DNA from: Streptomyces sp. NRRL B-3428
GTDB lineage: Bacteria > Actinomycetota > Actinomycetes > Streptomycetales > Streptomycetaceae
Assembly: GCA_000721375.1 (NCBI GenBank)
Contig: JOGW01000012.1
Location: 248,001-312,000, forward strand
Direction of reading: 5' to 3'
Length of the DNA stretch: 64,000 nt
Positions 1 through 9,182 of this stretch are shown here, one piece after another (within the stretch, counting starts at the first letter, position 1; each line of letters starts with the position of its first letter). The position numbers and the translations under genes are program-made. The notes below the pieces were generated by a model. That model saw only the letters and a program-made list of their open reading frames with translations. It was not told the DNA's origin and did no database searches.

Positions 1-1168
1 CTGCAGTTGGAGGCCTCCGTCACCGCGGCGGGTGGCACGGTGCACTGGGCAGCCGACGCCGACGAGGCCAACCGCATCGTCACCGACCTCGTACGGGCCA
101 CGGGCGAGAACGAGGTCGTCAAGGTCAAGTCGATGGCCACCCAGGAGATCGGCCTCAACGAGGCCCTCGAAGCAGCCGGCATCCGCGCGTACGAAACAGA
201 CCTCGCCGAACTCATCGTGCAGCTCGGCAACGACCGGCCCTCCCACATCCTCGTCCCCGCCATCCACCGCAACCGCGGCGAGATCCGCGACATCTTCCGC
301 CGAGAGATGGCCAGTTGGGGCCGCCCGGCACCGGAAGGCCTCGGCGACACCCCCGCCGAACTGGCCGAGGCGGCGCGTCTGCATCTGCGCGAGAAGTTCC
401 TGCGCGCCAAGGTCGGCATCTCCGGCGCCAACTTCATGGTGGCCGAGACCGGCACCCTGGTCGTCCTCGAATCCGAGGGCAACGGACGGATGTGCCTGAC
501 ACTGCCCGAGACGCTGATCTCGGTGGTCGGGATCGAGAAGATCGTGCCAACCTGGCGCGACCTCGAAGTGTTCCTGCAAACTCTGCCGCGCTCGTCCACG
601 GCCGAGCGCATGAACCCGTACACCTCGACATGGACCGGCACTTCGGACGGCGACGGACCACAGACGTTCCACCTCGTCCTACTCGACAACGGCCGCACCG
701 ACACCCTCGCCGACGAGGTCGGCCGCCAAGCGCTGCGCTGCATCCGCTGCTCGGCCTGCCTCAACGTCTGCCCGGTCTACGTCGCTGCCGTACGCCTCCT
801 CGCTCTGCGGCGCCTGCTACGAGGTGTGTCCAGTGGCGATCGACATCCCCGAGGTGCTCGTCCACCTGCGCGAGCGGGTGGTCCAGGGCGGTGAGGTCGT
901 ACGCAACGGCGTGAAGATCACGGTGCAGCCCGCGAAGGGCCATGCCGCCGAGCGGGCCGCCATGCGGGCGGCGGCCTGGGCCTTCGGCCGACCCGGAGTC
1001 CTGCGCACCGGCCAGCGGCTCGCCTCGCGCACCCGCCGCCTGCATCCACGGAAGCTGCCGGGTCCGGGCAAGGCCTGGGGCGAGAGCCGTGATCTGCCGA
1101 AGGTGCCACAGGAGTCGTTCCGCGACTGGTGGCAGCGGACCCGGAGCACGAAGGGTGAAGCGAAGTGA
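1..1168 (+). pseudogene. lutB: LutB-like iron-sulfur lactate oxidation protein, 5'-partial and disrupted
   Basis: LutB carries a LUD domain and two cysteine-rich 4Fe-4S motifs and works with LutA and LutC in L-lactate oxidation to pyruvate. The window opens inside the gene. Reading frame 1 runs through the LUD region to the first cluster motif CIRCSACLNVCP (ends near 777), then turns into nonsense and stops at 894. The correct C-terminal part resumes in another frame from about 782 (SLPYASSLCGACYEVCPVAID) and runs to 1168. The linker normally found between the two clusters, roughly 35 residues, is absent, so this is an out-of-frame deletion of about 100 bp at 780/781 rather than a one-base slip. 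The stop codon overlaps the lutC start. Either a true pseudogene or an assembly error in a GC-rich stretch. Confidence 0.82.
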
Positions 1169-1806
1169 ACAGCAGGGACCGGGTACTGGACCGGGTACGG
1201 CGGGCCCTTGGCGACGCACCGCGGGAGACCGCCTCGTACGCACAGGACGTGCCCCGCGACTACGCCGAACAGCACGGCACCCTCACCACCGCCGAGACCG
1301 CCGATCTGCTCGCGGAGAACCTCGCCGACTACCGGGCACTCGTGCACCGTACGCAGGAGGCCGAGCTCCCCGCTCTCATCGCCCGCCTCCTCACGGAGCG
1401 CGCGGCGGCCTGCGTCCTCGTGCCGCCCGGGCTCCCGAAGGAGTGGTTGTCCGCCACCGCGACACCGCTCGTCGAGGACAGCGCGGACAGCACCCCGCAC
1501 GCGCTCGACGAGGTGTCGGCCGTGGTGACGGGCTGCGCCCTGGCCATCGCCGAGACCGGCACGATCGTCCTCGACGGCTCCCCCGACCAGGGCCGCCGCC
1601 GGATCACCCTGATCCCCGATCACCACATCTGCGTCGTACGGGTGCCTGAGCAGCTGGTCTCCTCCGTACCGCAGGCGCTGCCACGACTCAACCCGCGCAA
1701 GCCCCTGACCTGGATCTCCGGCCCGTCCGCGACCAGCGACATCGAGCTCGACCGGGTCGAGGGCGTGCACGGGCCGCGCACGCTCCAGGTCATCCTCGTG
1801 GAGTGA
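1165..1806 (+). CDS. lutC: LutC-like lactate utilisation protein
   Basis: Product of 213 residues with a LUD domain throughout, the usual LutC size. It contains the family signature ETGTIVLDGSP near residues 130-142. LutC acts with LutA and LutB in cytosolic L-lactate oxidation to pyruvate. The GTG start at 1165 overlaps the lutB stop codon (GTGA), so translation is coupled to lutB. Because lutB is broken just upstream, coupling may be lost and this otherwise intact gene may be poorly expressed or without a partner. Confidence 0.85.
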   Translation: MNSRDRVLDRVRRALGDAPRETASYAQDVPRDYAEQHGTLTTAETADLLAENLADYRALVHRTQEAELPALIARLLTERAAACVLVPPGLPKEWLSATATPLVEDSADSTPHALDEVSAVVTGCALAIAETGTIVLDGSPDQGRRRITLIPDHHICVVRVPEQLVSSVPQALPRLNPRKPLTWISGPSATSDIELDRVEGVHGPRTLQVILVE

Positions 1807-1847
1807 CCCACCGGGCGGCCCGCTCCCCGCGCTCTTAGCGTGAGGGC

Positions 1848-3008
1848 ATGATCCGGTTCGAGCGGGTGACCAAGCGGTACGCCGACGGCACCACGGCCGT
1901 GGACGATCTCTCCTTCGAGGTGGCCGAGGGCGAACTGGTGACGCTCGTCGGCCCCTCCGGCTGCGGCAAGACCACCACGATGATGATGATCAACCGGCTG
2001 ATCGAGCCGACCGAGGGCAAGATCTTCGTCGACGGCGAGGACATCTCCAAGGTCGACCCCGTGAAGCTGCGGCGGCGCATCGGTTACGTCATCCAGCAGG
2101 TCGGTCTGTTCCCGCACCGCACGATCCTCGACAACACGGCCACGGTCCCGGCCCTCGTCGGCTGGAAGCGCTCCAAGGCCAAGGCGCGTGCGGCCGAGCT
2201 GCTCGACATGGTCGGTCTCGACCCCAAGAAGTACGGCTCGCGCTATCCCGACCAGCTCTCCGGTGGTCAGCGCCAGCGCGTGGGTGTGGCCCGGGCGCTC
2301 GCCGCGGATCCGCCGGTGCTCCTGATGGACGAACCGTTCGGCGCGGTCGACCCGGTGGTGCGTGAGCAGTTGCAGGACCAGTTTCTGCAGATGCAGCAGA
2401 GCGTGCGCAAGACGGTCGTGATGGTCACCCACGACATCGAGGAGGCCGTACGCCTCGGCGACCGGATCGCGGTGTACGGGCAGGGCCGGATCGAGCAGTT
2501 CGACACTCCGGGTTCGGTGCTCGGCAATCCGGCGACTCCCTATGTGGCCGAGTTCGTGGGCGCCGACCGGGGTCTGAAGCGGCTTTCGGTCACGGAGATC
2601 CAGGCCGACGACCTGGAGGAGCCGCCGCTCGCCCGCCTCGACGAGACGGCCTCGACGGCCGCGGCCCGGCTGCGCGCGCAGGGCGCCCGCTGGGCCGTCT
2701 GTCTCGACGAGGGAGGCGATCTGCACGGCTGGGCGGGCGTCGACGAGCTGGCGCTCGCGGGGGACGCGAAGGTCGGCGACCTGGCGCACCGGATGAACTC
2801 CTGGGTTCCGGTGGGCGCCCCGCTCAAGACCGCCTTCGGTGTGATGCTGCAGCACGACGCCGGCTGGGTCGCGGTCCTCGACGGCGCCCGCTTCCTCGGC
2901 GTCCTCACCCCCGCCAAGCTGCACGAGGCGCTGCGCCGGTCCGTGGACGCGGATGCGCTGGGTGTGGCACGCGACGAGGTGGAGTTCGACTCGGTGGCGG
3001 ACGCGTAG
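1848..3008 (+). CDS. opuCA: glycine betaine/choline-type ABC transporter ATPase
   Basis: An ATP-binding subunit of 386 residues for an osmoprotectant importer of the OpuC/ProV type. Walker A GPSGCGKT is at 35-42, the signature LSGGQRQR at 137-144 and Walker B VLLMDEP at 157-163. The region after about residue 255 is the paired CBS-domain regulatory tail typical of OpuCA, which in characterised systems senses ionic strength. The matching permeases and binding protein are not downstream but about 4.5 kb away on the opposite strand (7573-9916), an unusual split. The gene ends in TAG at 3006-3008, where a 15-bp tandem repeat begins. Confidence 0.9.
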   Translation: MIRFERVTKRYADGTTAVDDLSFEVAEGELVTLVGPSGCGKTTTMMMINRLIEPTEGKIFVDGEDISKVDPVKLRRRIGYVIQQVGLFPHRTILDNTATVPALVGWKRSKAKARAAELLDMVGLDPKKYGSRYPDQLSGGQRQRVGVARALAADPPVLLMDEPFGAVDPVVREQLQDQFLQMQQSVRKTVVMVTHDIEEAVRLGDRIAVYGQGRIEQFDTPGSVLGNPATPYVAEFVGADRGLKRLSVTEIQADDLEEPPLARLDETASTAAARLRAQGARWAVCLDEGGDLHGWAGVDELALAGDAKVGDLAHRMNSWVPVGAPLKTAFGVMLQHDAGWVAVLDGARFLGVLTPAKLHEALRRSVDADALGVARDEVEFDSVADA

Positions 3009-3067
3009 CACTTGTACGCGCGGCACTCGTATGCGCAGCACTCGTACGCGCAGCACTCGTACATGTC
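3008..3067. repeat. 15-bp tandem repeat, four units
   Basis: Four head-to-tail 15-bp units of the form GCACTCGTACGCGCA, at 3008-3022, 3023-3037, 3038-3052 and a degenerate 3053-3067. The first base is the last base of the opuCA stop codon. No coding role is evident. Confidence 0.85.
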
Positions 3068-3222
3068 CCCCTCGTACCGGAATCGGCTCAGGCCGCACAT
3101 GACCGAAATCATGCCTCTCACATGTCTTGTGACGCATTGACCCCAAGCCGTCATCGCGGTTGCATGCGTGGGGTCCTCCTGCGGGGAGCCGGAGGCGAGT
3201 CCACTTCATGACTGGGGGAAGC

Positions 3223-4314
3223 ATGAGAGGGAACACGAACCGGAGCACCACCAGACGCGGCCGCGCCGGCTTAGGCGCGGCCGTCGTCGTGTGTGCGGTC
3301 GTCGCGGTACTGCCCGGGGCCGCATCGGCCGAGCCCGGCAGCGACGCACTCGCCGGCGGGGCCGGGGTCGAGCGGATCAGTGTCAGGCCCGACGGCACAC
3401 AGTTCGACGGCGACTCCACCGGCGGCGCGATCTCCACCGACGGCAGCCGCTTCGTCTTCGCGGCGTCGGCGACCACAACGGGGTACCCGAGTGTATTCAT
3501 GCGCGAGCAGCGCTCGGGCCAGGTCAAGAGCGTGAGCTCGTGGTCGCCGCTGCACGCTCCCGCGCTCAGCGGCGACGGGGAGTACGCCGCCTACTCGGTG
3601 CAGATCCAGAACAACACCAACATGCAGCTCGCTCAATGGACCGCGGGCAGTTCGATCGGCATCTCCTGTATCGCCATCACCTGCACTCAGCCGTCGGTCA
3701 GCAGGGACGGCCAGTACGTCGCCGTGGTCGCCACCTCGGGCCGGCCCGAGAACGAGCGGCGCCTCGAAGTCCTCGACTGGCGCGCGGGCACCAAGCAGCA
3801 GCTCGCCTGGTTCAAGCCCGGCACCGCCGTCTGGCCGTCCATCAGCGGTGACGGCCGCTTCGTCGCGTACCAGGACGGCGCGGCGGGGGACGTCTTCTTG
3901 TGGGACCGCGACTACGGCTCCACCTCCGACCCGATCGAGGGCCCGGACAAGGTGGCGTCCGTCGTCCAGATCAGCGAGGACGGCAGCAAGATCGTTTATC
4001 GGTCCGGCTCCGACACCTATGTCCACGACGTGAGCGCGGGAACGGCCCAACTGGTGGCGAACGTCAAGGGTCTGGCGATCGATCCCAGCGGCCAGTACCT
4101 GTTGTACGCGCCGCAGGACACGACCGGACCCTCGCTCGTCCTGCGTGACCTGAAGGCGGGCACCGACGAGGTCGTGTCGGTCCAGCCCGCCACCGCCGGG
4201 GTGGACGCGGTCAGCGACGGCGGTCGCGACGTGGTCTTCCAGTCCGCCGCGGACGACATCGTGCCCGGTGACACCAACGGCAAGTCGGACGTGTTCGTGC
4301 GTCGCTTCTTCTGA
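3223..4314 (+). CDS. secreted PD40/TolB-like beta-propeller protein
   Basis: Product of 363 residues. The N-terminus has a basic segment, a hydrophobic core and an AxA site (PGAASAEP), a Sec-type signal peptide, so the protein is exported. The mature part repeats the pattern SxDGxxVxxxS with tryptophans and aspartates (ISTDGSRFVF, LSGDGEYAAY, VSRDGQYVAV, ISGDGRFVAY, ISEDGSKIVY), which is the PD40/WD40-like propeller signature. Such propellers are binding scaffolds and no enzymatic function is suggested. I choose ATG 3223 because GGGGGAA lies just before it; upstream in-frame ATGs at 3160 and 3208 lack such a site. A strong hairpin follows the gene. Confidence 0.75.
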   Translation: MRGNTNRSTTRRGRAGLGAAVVVCAVVAVLPGAASAEPGSDALAGGAGVERISVRPDGTQFDGDSTGGAISTDGSRFVFAASATTTGYPSVFMREQRSGQVKSVSSWSPLHAPALSGDGEYAAYSVQIQNNTNMQLAQWTAGSSIGISCIAITCTQPSVSRDGQYVAVVATSGRPENERRLEVLDWRAGTKQQLAWFKPGTAVWPSISGDGRFVAYQDGAAGDVFLWDRDYGSTSDPIEGPDKVASVVQISEDGSKIVYRSGSDTYVHDVSAGTAQLVANVKGLAIDPSGQYLLYAPQDTTGPSLVLRDLKAGTDEVVSVQPATAGVDAVSDGGRDVVFQSAADDIVPGDTNGKSDVFVRRFF

Positions 4315-4320
4315 GTGGCC

Positions 4321-4362
4321 CTGCTGCGTCGCTCGCGCCCGGGTGCGCGAGCGACGCAGCAG
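4321..4362. terminator. bidirectional intrinsic terminator
   Basis: Perfect 18-bp inverted repeat (left arm 4321-4338, right arm 4345-4362, 6-nt loop CCGGGT) lying between the convergent propeller gene and the GH101 gene. Confidence 0.9.
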
Positions 4363-4378
4363 TTCGACCTGTCGAGGC

Positions 4379-7300
4379 CTAGACCTCCCTCACCTCGAAC
4401 GCGTCCAGGACGAACTCCGCCACCCCGTCGTCCCCGACCTTCCGCAGCCCCACCCAGGCCTCGCCTGCATCGGGCGCGGTGAACTCGTAGCTCAGGACGG
4501 TGGGTTCGAGCGCGACCGGCAGCGGCTCCCGGAGCAGTTCGCGCTCCCCCGGCGTGTCCACCGCGGTCACCCACGCGTACTGCCCGGCCATCTCGTTCTC
4601 GTACCGGAACGAGACCCGGTACGTCTTGCCGGGCTCGAAGCGCACCGTGTGCTGAACCGTCCGGTACACCAACCCCCCGTTCTCACCGCGCGACTTGAGC
4701 GACTCCGACCCGTCGATCACGTCGTCGATCGCCTTGCCGTTCCAGCCCCGCTGGGTGAACGGCGCGTGCCGCTGGGCGATATGCGTACGCGGGTCCGTGG
4801 CGCCGCCCGCATCGCCCTTCACGAAGGCGCCCCAGCCCTGCGGCACCGACTCGAAGTCCTCATACACCACCGTGCCCGCCTTCGCGGAGCGGTGCGCGGC
4901 CACGATACGGACGTTGTCGAAGCGGACTTGCGGCTTGCCCGCCGCCGCGCGCAGGGTGAGGTCCACGGGCCCGCCGCCCTCCGGGACGGTGAAGTAGGTG
5001 AACATGCGCTGGAAGCGGGTGCCGTGCTTGCGGTCGGCCGCGACGTAGTTGCCCGCGGTGGAGGCCGCCGTCCAGTTCGCGGCGACCACACCGTCCGCGG
5101 TCCTCACCTCCAGGGTCGCCTTCCGGCTCTCCCCCGGCTTCTCACCCACCTCGACCTGTACGGAGGCGGCGTAGGTGCCGGGGGCGAGCCGGGACACCCG
5201 CTGTCCGACCGCCGCCGCGCCGCCCGACCCGATCACGAGCTCGTAGTCACCGAGCGCGCTGAGCTTGACGGAGGCGGGCCCGGACGTCTTCCAGCCCTGC
5301 AGGGAACCGGAGTTGAAGCCGGGATCGTGCAGCGGTGTGTGCTGGCCCCAGGCGGGGTCGCCGGCCGCGGGGACGCGGGAGCGGTAGACCACGTAGGGCT
5401 GGCCGGCAGTCGCTTTGAGGGTGACCTTGCCGCCTTGCACCGCGACCTCGGAGACGTACACGCGTCCCTGGTCGGTGAGCTTGTAGAGCACCACGGACCT
5501 GGCGCCAGCCCAGCCGCGCGGCAGCAGCCAGGTGCTGGTGCCGGCCTTCGCCGAGTAGTGGTAGAGCTTCGCCGGGTCGTCGGCCCTGCGCGGCTCCCAC
5601 GGCAGCAGATAGCGGCCGTCGTCGTACACCACCCGTCCGTCGGTCCTGATCACGCGCTTGCCGCCGTCGTCCGACACGGAGGTGCCGGTCGGCCCGAAGA
5701 ACGTGATCTCGTGCGCGGACCAGGACTTGATCGGATACGCCTGCAGATACTTCGCGGGCAGCGACTCGGTCCAGATCAGGTCGTAGAACGTCTTCCAGTC
5801 GGTCTTGCCGACCCAGCCCTCGAAGTTGCCGGTGCGCGGAATGCCGAGCAGGGTCGGCCACTTGTCGGCGAAGACGTCCTTCTGGTGGTTGCGGACGAAG
5901 CGGATCAGTTGGGAGTTGATGCCGCGCGAGGTGTCGGGGCCGTAGTCGGTCTCGGTGGCCCAGTGCGCCCAGACCGCGGAGCGCTCCAGGCCGTGGCCCC
6001 ACTCGGTCGTCACGATCCAGCCCTGCTCGCGCAGGGCGCGCTGGAGGCGGTCGGAGTTCCAGCCCGACTCGCGGAACACGTCGATGTAGAGGGTGTTGAG
6101 AGCCGGGTCGGCCTCCGCACGCAGGTCGGCGAAGCGCTTGATGATGTCGCCGGAGACGAGGTCGCGGCGTGCGTCGATGCGGTAGCTCTGGTCGAGCCAG
6201 TCCCACTGCTCGTTGGTCTTGTCGACGAGAGTTTCGGAGAAGGCGTTGGCGACGGGGTATGACTCGGTGGCGTTGACGTGCACGCCGAAGTCACTGCCCC
6301 ACTTCCTGCCTTCCCTGACCAGGGTGTTGAGGTCTTTCAGGCCACCCGCGCGCTTGTTGTGGTTGCCCGCGTAGTCGGGGTGCGCGGAGTCGTGGCCCTC
6401 GGACTGGTAGCCCTTGAGGAGCGTGTACTGGCGCAGTCCGTCGGTGGCGAGCGAGATCCGCTTCACGTGGTCGAGGGTGAGCAGGAACGGATTCGTGGCC
6501 TGCGAGGCGAAGTTGAACGGGATGTGCGGGACGACCCGCAGATGCTGCTCGTCGGCGCCGAGCGGCGTGACCATGATGTCCCGGTAGGCGATCGCGGCGT
6601 CCTGCCAGTCGACCTTGCCGTCACCGCCCCGGTCTCCCGTGACGATGACCGTGACTTCCGGCAGGGGTTCGGTGGCGTCCACAGGTGAGGTCGCCGCCCG
6701 GTGGGTCCACTGCCCGGCCGCGAGGCGCGCCTCGGCGCCCGCGGCCGTCCTGACGGTCGTACGCCAGAGCCGGCCGTTCTCCCAGGTCGTCCCCTCGGCC
6801 GAAACCGGCTTGTCGTACACGGTGTTGGTCTCGATCGCGCCGCCGAGACCGTCATGGGCGACGACGGCGTACGCGCATCCGGTGGCCGCCTCGGCCGGGG
6901 TGTCCGGGCCGACCGCGACCAGGGTGTCACCGCTCTTGGCCTTGTCGAGCTGGATCTTCGCGGCGAGGAGGGTGGCTCCGGGCTGGTCGCTGCGTACGGA
7001 GAGGAAGGCGAGCGACGGGATCTGGAGCGTGCCCACACGCAGGGCCTCGGTGTCGGTGATCCTCGTGATACGCCAGTGGACCTTGTGTCCGGCGACGCCG
7101 ATCTCCGCCCGGATCTCCGTGCCACCGGCGAAGGAGAGCGTGTACGTGATGTGGTCCGAGCCGGCCTGCGAGGTCACCTCGGGGGTATGGGCCGTGCCGT
7201 TGACCAGGACCGAGGTGACCGGGTCCGGCTGGCCGTGCAGGACGGCGCCCGAGGCGCGGTCCGTGTAGCGGACGATACGGGGGAAGGCGGTGTCGACCTG

Positions 7301-7459
7301 CACGTCCAGGTCGGCCGAGCTCAGAGTCGTTTCCCCTGCCGCCGCGGTTCCGGCGGCCGCGAGGCCTGGCAGCCCGAGGGTGAGGGCTGCCCCGGCGGCG
7401 GCTCCGGTGACTACGACCGACCGGCGGCTCGGTCCATGTGTCTCTTGCGACAGCTGCAC
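4379..7459 (-). CDS. secreted GH101-type endo-alpha-N-acetylgalactosaminidase
   Basis: Product of 1026 residues. The N-terminus SRRSVVVTGAAAGAALTLGL is a Tat-style signal (twin arginine at 12-13). The central region matches GH101, enzymes that release the core-1 disaccharide Gal-beta-1,3-GalNAc from Ser/Thr of mucin-type glycoproteins. The barrel segment with YQSEGHDSAHPDY (351-363) is followed by YIDVF with Asp460 as likely nucleophile and TTEWGHG with Glu486 as likely acid/base. The C-terminal ~350 residues contain galactose-binding-like beta-sandwich modules (FDNVRIV, LDAFEVREV). No sugar transporter is adjacent. The family assignment is from motif recognition; linkage specificity is inference. 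Confidence 0.8.
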   Translation of the reverse strand: MQLSQETHGPSRRSVVVTGAAAGAALTLGLPGLAAAGTAAAGETTLSSADLDVQVDTAFPRIVRYTDRASGAVLHGQPDPVTSVLVNGTAHTPEVTSQAGSDHITYTLSFAGGTEIRAEIGVAGHKVHWRITRITDTEALRVGTLQIPSLAFLSVRSDQPGATLLAAKIQLDKAKSGDTLVAVGPDTPAEAATGCAYAVVAHDGLGGAIETNTVYDKPVSAEGTTWENGRLWRTTVRTAAGAEARLAAGQWTHRAATSPVDATEPLPEVTVIVTGDRGGDGKVDWQDAAIAYRDIMVTPLGADEQHLRVVPHIPFNFASQATNPFLLTLDHVKRISLATDGLRQYTLLKGYQSEGHDSAHPDYAGNHNKRAGGLKDLNTLVREGRKWGSDFGVHVNATESYPVANAFSETLVDKTNEQWDWLDQSYRIDARRDLVSGDIIKRFADLRAEADPALNTLYIDVFRESGWNSDRLQRALREQGWIVTTEWGHGLERSAVWAHWATETDYGPDTSRGINSQLIRFVRNHQKDVFADKWPTLLGIPRTGNFEGWVGKTDWKTFYDLIWTESLPAKYLQAYPIKSWSAHEITFFGPTGTSVSDDGGKRVIRTDGRVVYDDGRYLLPWEPRRADDPAKLYHYSAKAGTSTWLLPRGWAGARSVVLYKLTDQGRVYVSEVAVQGGKVTLKATAGQPYVVYRSRVPAAGDPAWGQHTPLHDPGFNSGSLQGWKTSGPASVKLSALGDYELVIGSGGAAAVGQRVSRLAPGTYAASVQVEVGEKPGESRKATLEVRTADGVVAANWTAASTAGNYVAADRKHGTRFQRMFTYFTVPEGGGPVDLTLRAAAGKPQVRFDNVRIVAAHRSAKAGTVVYEDFESVPQGWGAFVKGDAGGATDPRTHIAQRHAPFTQRGWNGKAIDDVIDGSESLKSRGENGGLVYRTVQHTVRFEPGKTYRVSFRYENEMAGQYAWVTAVDTPGERELLREPLPVALEPTVLSYEFTAPDAGEAWVGLRKVGDDGVAEFVLDAFEVREV

Positions 7460-7572
7460 TGCGCACCCCTTCTCGGGACGGTTACCGTGCCGTCACGATG
7501 GGGTCTGCGGGACAACTGGGCCCATGGACAAAGGTGGGGCGGTATTGGACTTACGAGCCGCCGACACCCCGG

Positions 7573-8511
7573 CTACAGGAGCCCGTTGTCCTTCAGATAC
7601 GTCTCCGCCACGTCCTCGGGCAGCCGCCGCCAGCTGTCCACCTGCTGGTTCATGGAGGCCAGGTCCGCCGTGGTCAGCACCTTGTTCAGCTTGTCGAGCG
7701 CCGCCGCGACCTTCGCGCTGCCGGCCCGCGAGCGGTTCACCACGGGCACGATGTAGTCCGCGTTCTGCAGGTGCTTGTCGTCGGCGAGCAGGACCAGGCC
7801 GAACTCACCGAGGGTGGCGTCGGTACTGGTCGTGAGCACCATCTGGTCCTGACCGGACTCGACGGCCTTCTTCGCCTGCGTCGTACCCACGCCCTTGGGG
7901 TCGACGGCCGTGATGTCGATCCCGTAGACCTTCTCCAGTCCCGGTTCGCAGTATGGGCGTTTGACGCACTCGTCGCCCGCCGCGAGCCGCACCTTCAGCC
8001 CTGAGCGGCCGAGGTCGGAGAGGGTCTTGAGGTTGTGCTCCTTCGCGTAGGCGGCCGTGACCGCGAAGGCGTTCTGGTCCACCGCCTTCCCCGGCGGCAG
8101 GACCACGAGCCCTCGGGGGGTGGCCAGTTCACGCAGCGCCTTCATCGTGGCGTCGAGGTCCGGTGAGCCGACCGGGGGTGCGTCCGGTCCGTTGGCCTTG
8201 GCGTTGAGCCAGTCCGCGAAGGTCGCCGCGTACTCGGGCACGACGTCGATCTGGCCGGATTCCAGCGCCGGCTCGTACAGCTCGCGGTTGGCGACGGTCA
8301 GCAGGGTGATGCGATAGCCGGCCTTGGAGAGCAGCTTCGCGTACATCTGGGCCAGCAGATCGCTCTCCGTGAAGCCGGCGGATCCGATGGTCAGGGAGTG
8401 GCTGTCGCCGGGTGGTGCCGTGACCTCGCCCTGGTTCTCGAGGGAGGGTCCTGTGGTGCAGCCCGCGAGGAGCACGGTCAGGAGGCAGCCGGTCGCGAAG
8501 TGCCGTCTCAT
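7573..8511 (-). CDS. opuCC: glycine betaine/choline ABC transporter substrate-binding lipoprotein
   Basis: Product of 312 residues with a lipoprotein signal (LLTVLLAGCTT, Cys at the lipobox), so it is anchored on the outer face of the membrane. The mature part is an OpuAC/QAT-type binding protein (TIGSAGFTESDLLAQMYAKL; SGQIDVVPEYAATFADWL). It delivers quaternary ammonium osmoprotectants to the two permeases encoded just upstream. ATG at 8511 overlaps the stop of the preceding permease (ATGA), so the three genes are translationally coupled. It is the last gene of the - strand operon that starts with the TDT channel gene. Confidence 0.88.
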   Translation of the reverse strand: MRRHFATGCLLTVLLAGCTTGPSLENQGEVTAPPGDSHSLTIGSAGFTESDLLAQMYAKLLSKAGYRITLLTVANRELYEPALESGQIDVVPEYAATFADWLNAKANGPDAPPVGSPDLDATMKALRELATPRGLVVLPPGKAVDQNAFAVTAAYAKEHNLKTLSDLGRSGLKVRLAAGDECVKRPYCEPGLEKVYGIDITAVDPKGVGTTQAKKAVESGQDQMVLTTSTDATLGEFGLVLLADDKHLQNADYIVPVVNRSRAGSAKVAAALDKLNKVLTTADLASMNQQVDSWRRLPEDVAETYLKDNGLL

Positions 8512-9182
8512 GCGGTCCTCCCGCGCGCCCAGTTGGGGGCCATCCGCTCGGCGACCTCGAAGAGCCCCTCCACGATCAGCGCGAACGCTGCCACGAGCAC
8601 GGCGCCCGCGACGACCTGCGGCGTGGAGGCCAGGTTGAAGCCCGCGGTGATGATCCGGCCGAGTCCGCCGCCGCCCGCGAGCGCGGCGATGGTGGCGGTG
8701 GCCACGAGCTGGACGGCGGCGATCCGCACACCGTTGAGGATCATCGGGAGCGCCAGCGGCAGTTCGACCCGCCACAGCATCTGCCGCCCCGTCATGCCCA
8801 TGCCGCGCGCCGCCTGGACGACACTGCGGTCCACCTCGCGCATGCCGACGTAGGCGTTGGTCAGCAGTGGCGGTACGGCGAAGAGCACCAGGGCGACGAT
8901 GGTCGGCCCCTGCCCCCACTTCCCGATCGGGGTGAGCAGCAGCAGGACGAGGACGGCGAAGGTGGGCACGGCCCGGCCGACGTTGGAGATGTTGACGGCG
9001 AGCGCACCGCCCTTGCCGAGGTGGCCGAGGATTAGGGCGATGGGCAGCGCGATCAGACAGCTGATCACCAGGCAGACCACGGTGAGCAGCAGATGCTCCG
9101 TGAGCCGGTGCCAGATGCCGTTCGCGCCCGACCAGTTGGCGGGGTCGGTCAGCCAGTCCCAGGCGTCGCCGAGTGTCTTCAT
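8508..9182 (-). CDS. osmoprotectant ABC transporter permease (second)
   Basis: Product of 224 residues with about five membrane helices and the BPD_transp_1 coupling loop (EVDRSVVQAARGMGMTGRQM). It is the size of OpuCB/OpuCD permeases. The start ATG 9182 overlaps the end of the other permease, and the stop overlaps the start of the binding protein. It should form the channel heterodimer with the 9179-9916 product and be driven by the ATPase encoded at 1848-3008. Confidence 0.88.
   Translation of the reverse strand: MKTLGDAWDWLTDPANWSGANGIWHRLTEHLLLTVVCLVISCLIALPIALILGHLGKGGALAVNISNVGRAVPTFAVLVLLLLTPIGKWGQGPTIVALVLFAVPPLLTNAYVGMREVDRSVVQAARGMGMTGRQMLWRVELPLALPMILNGVRIAAVQLVATATIAALAGGGGLGRIITAGFNLASTPQVVAGAVLVAAFALIVEGLFEVAERMAPNWARGRTA

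Noticed and set aside
1620..3527. Long - strand open frame of about 635 codons
   Set aside because: It mirrors lutC and opuCA, which have clear families, and its translation is Arg/His/Val-rich shadow sequence.
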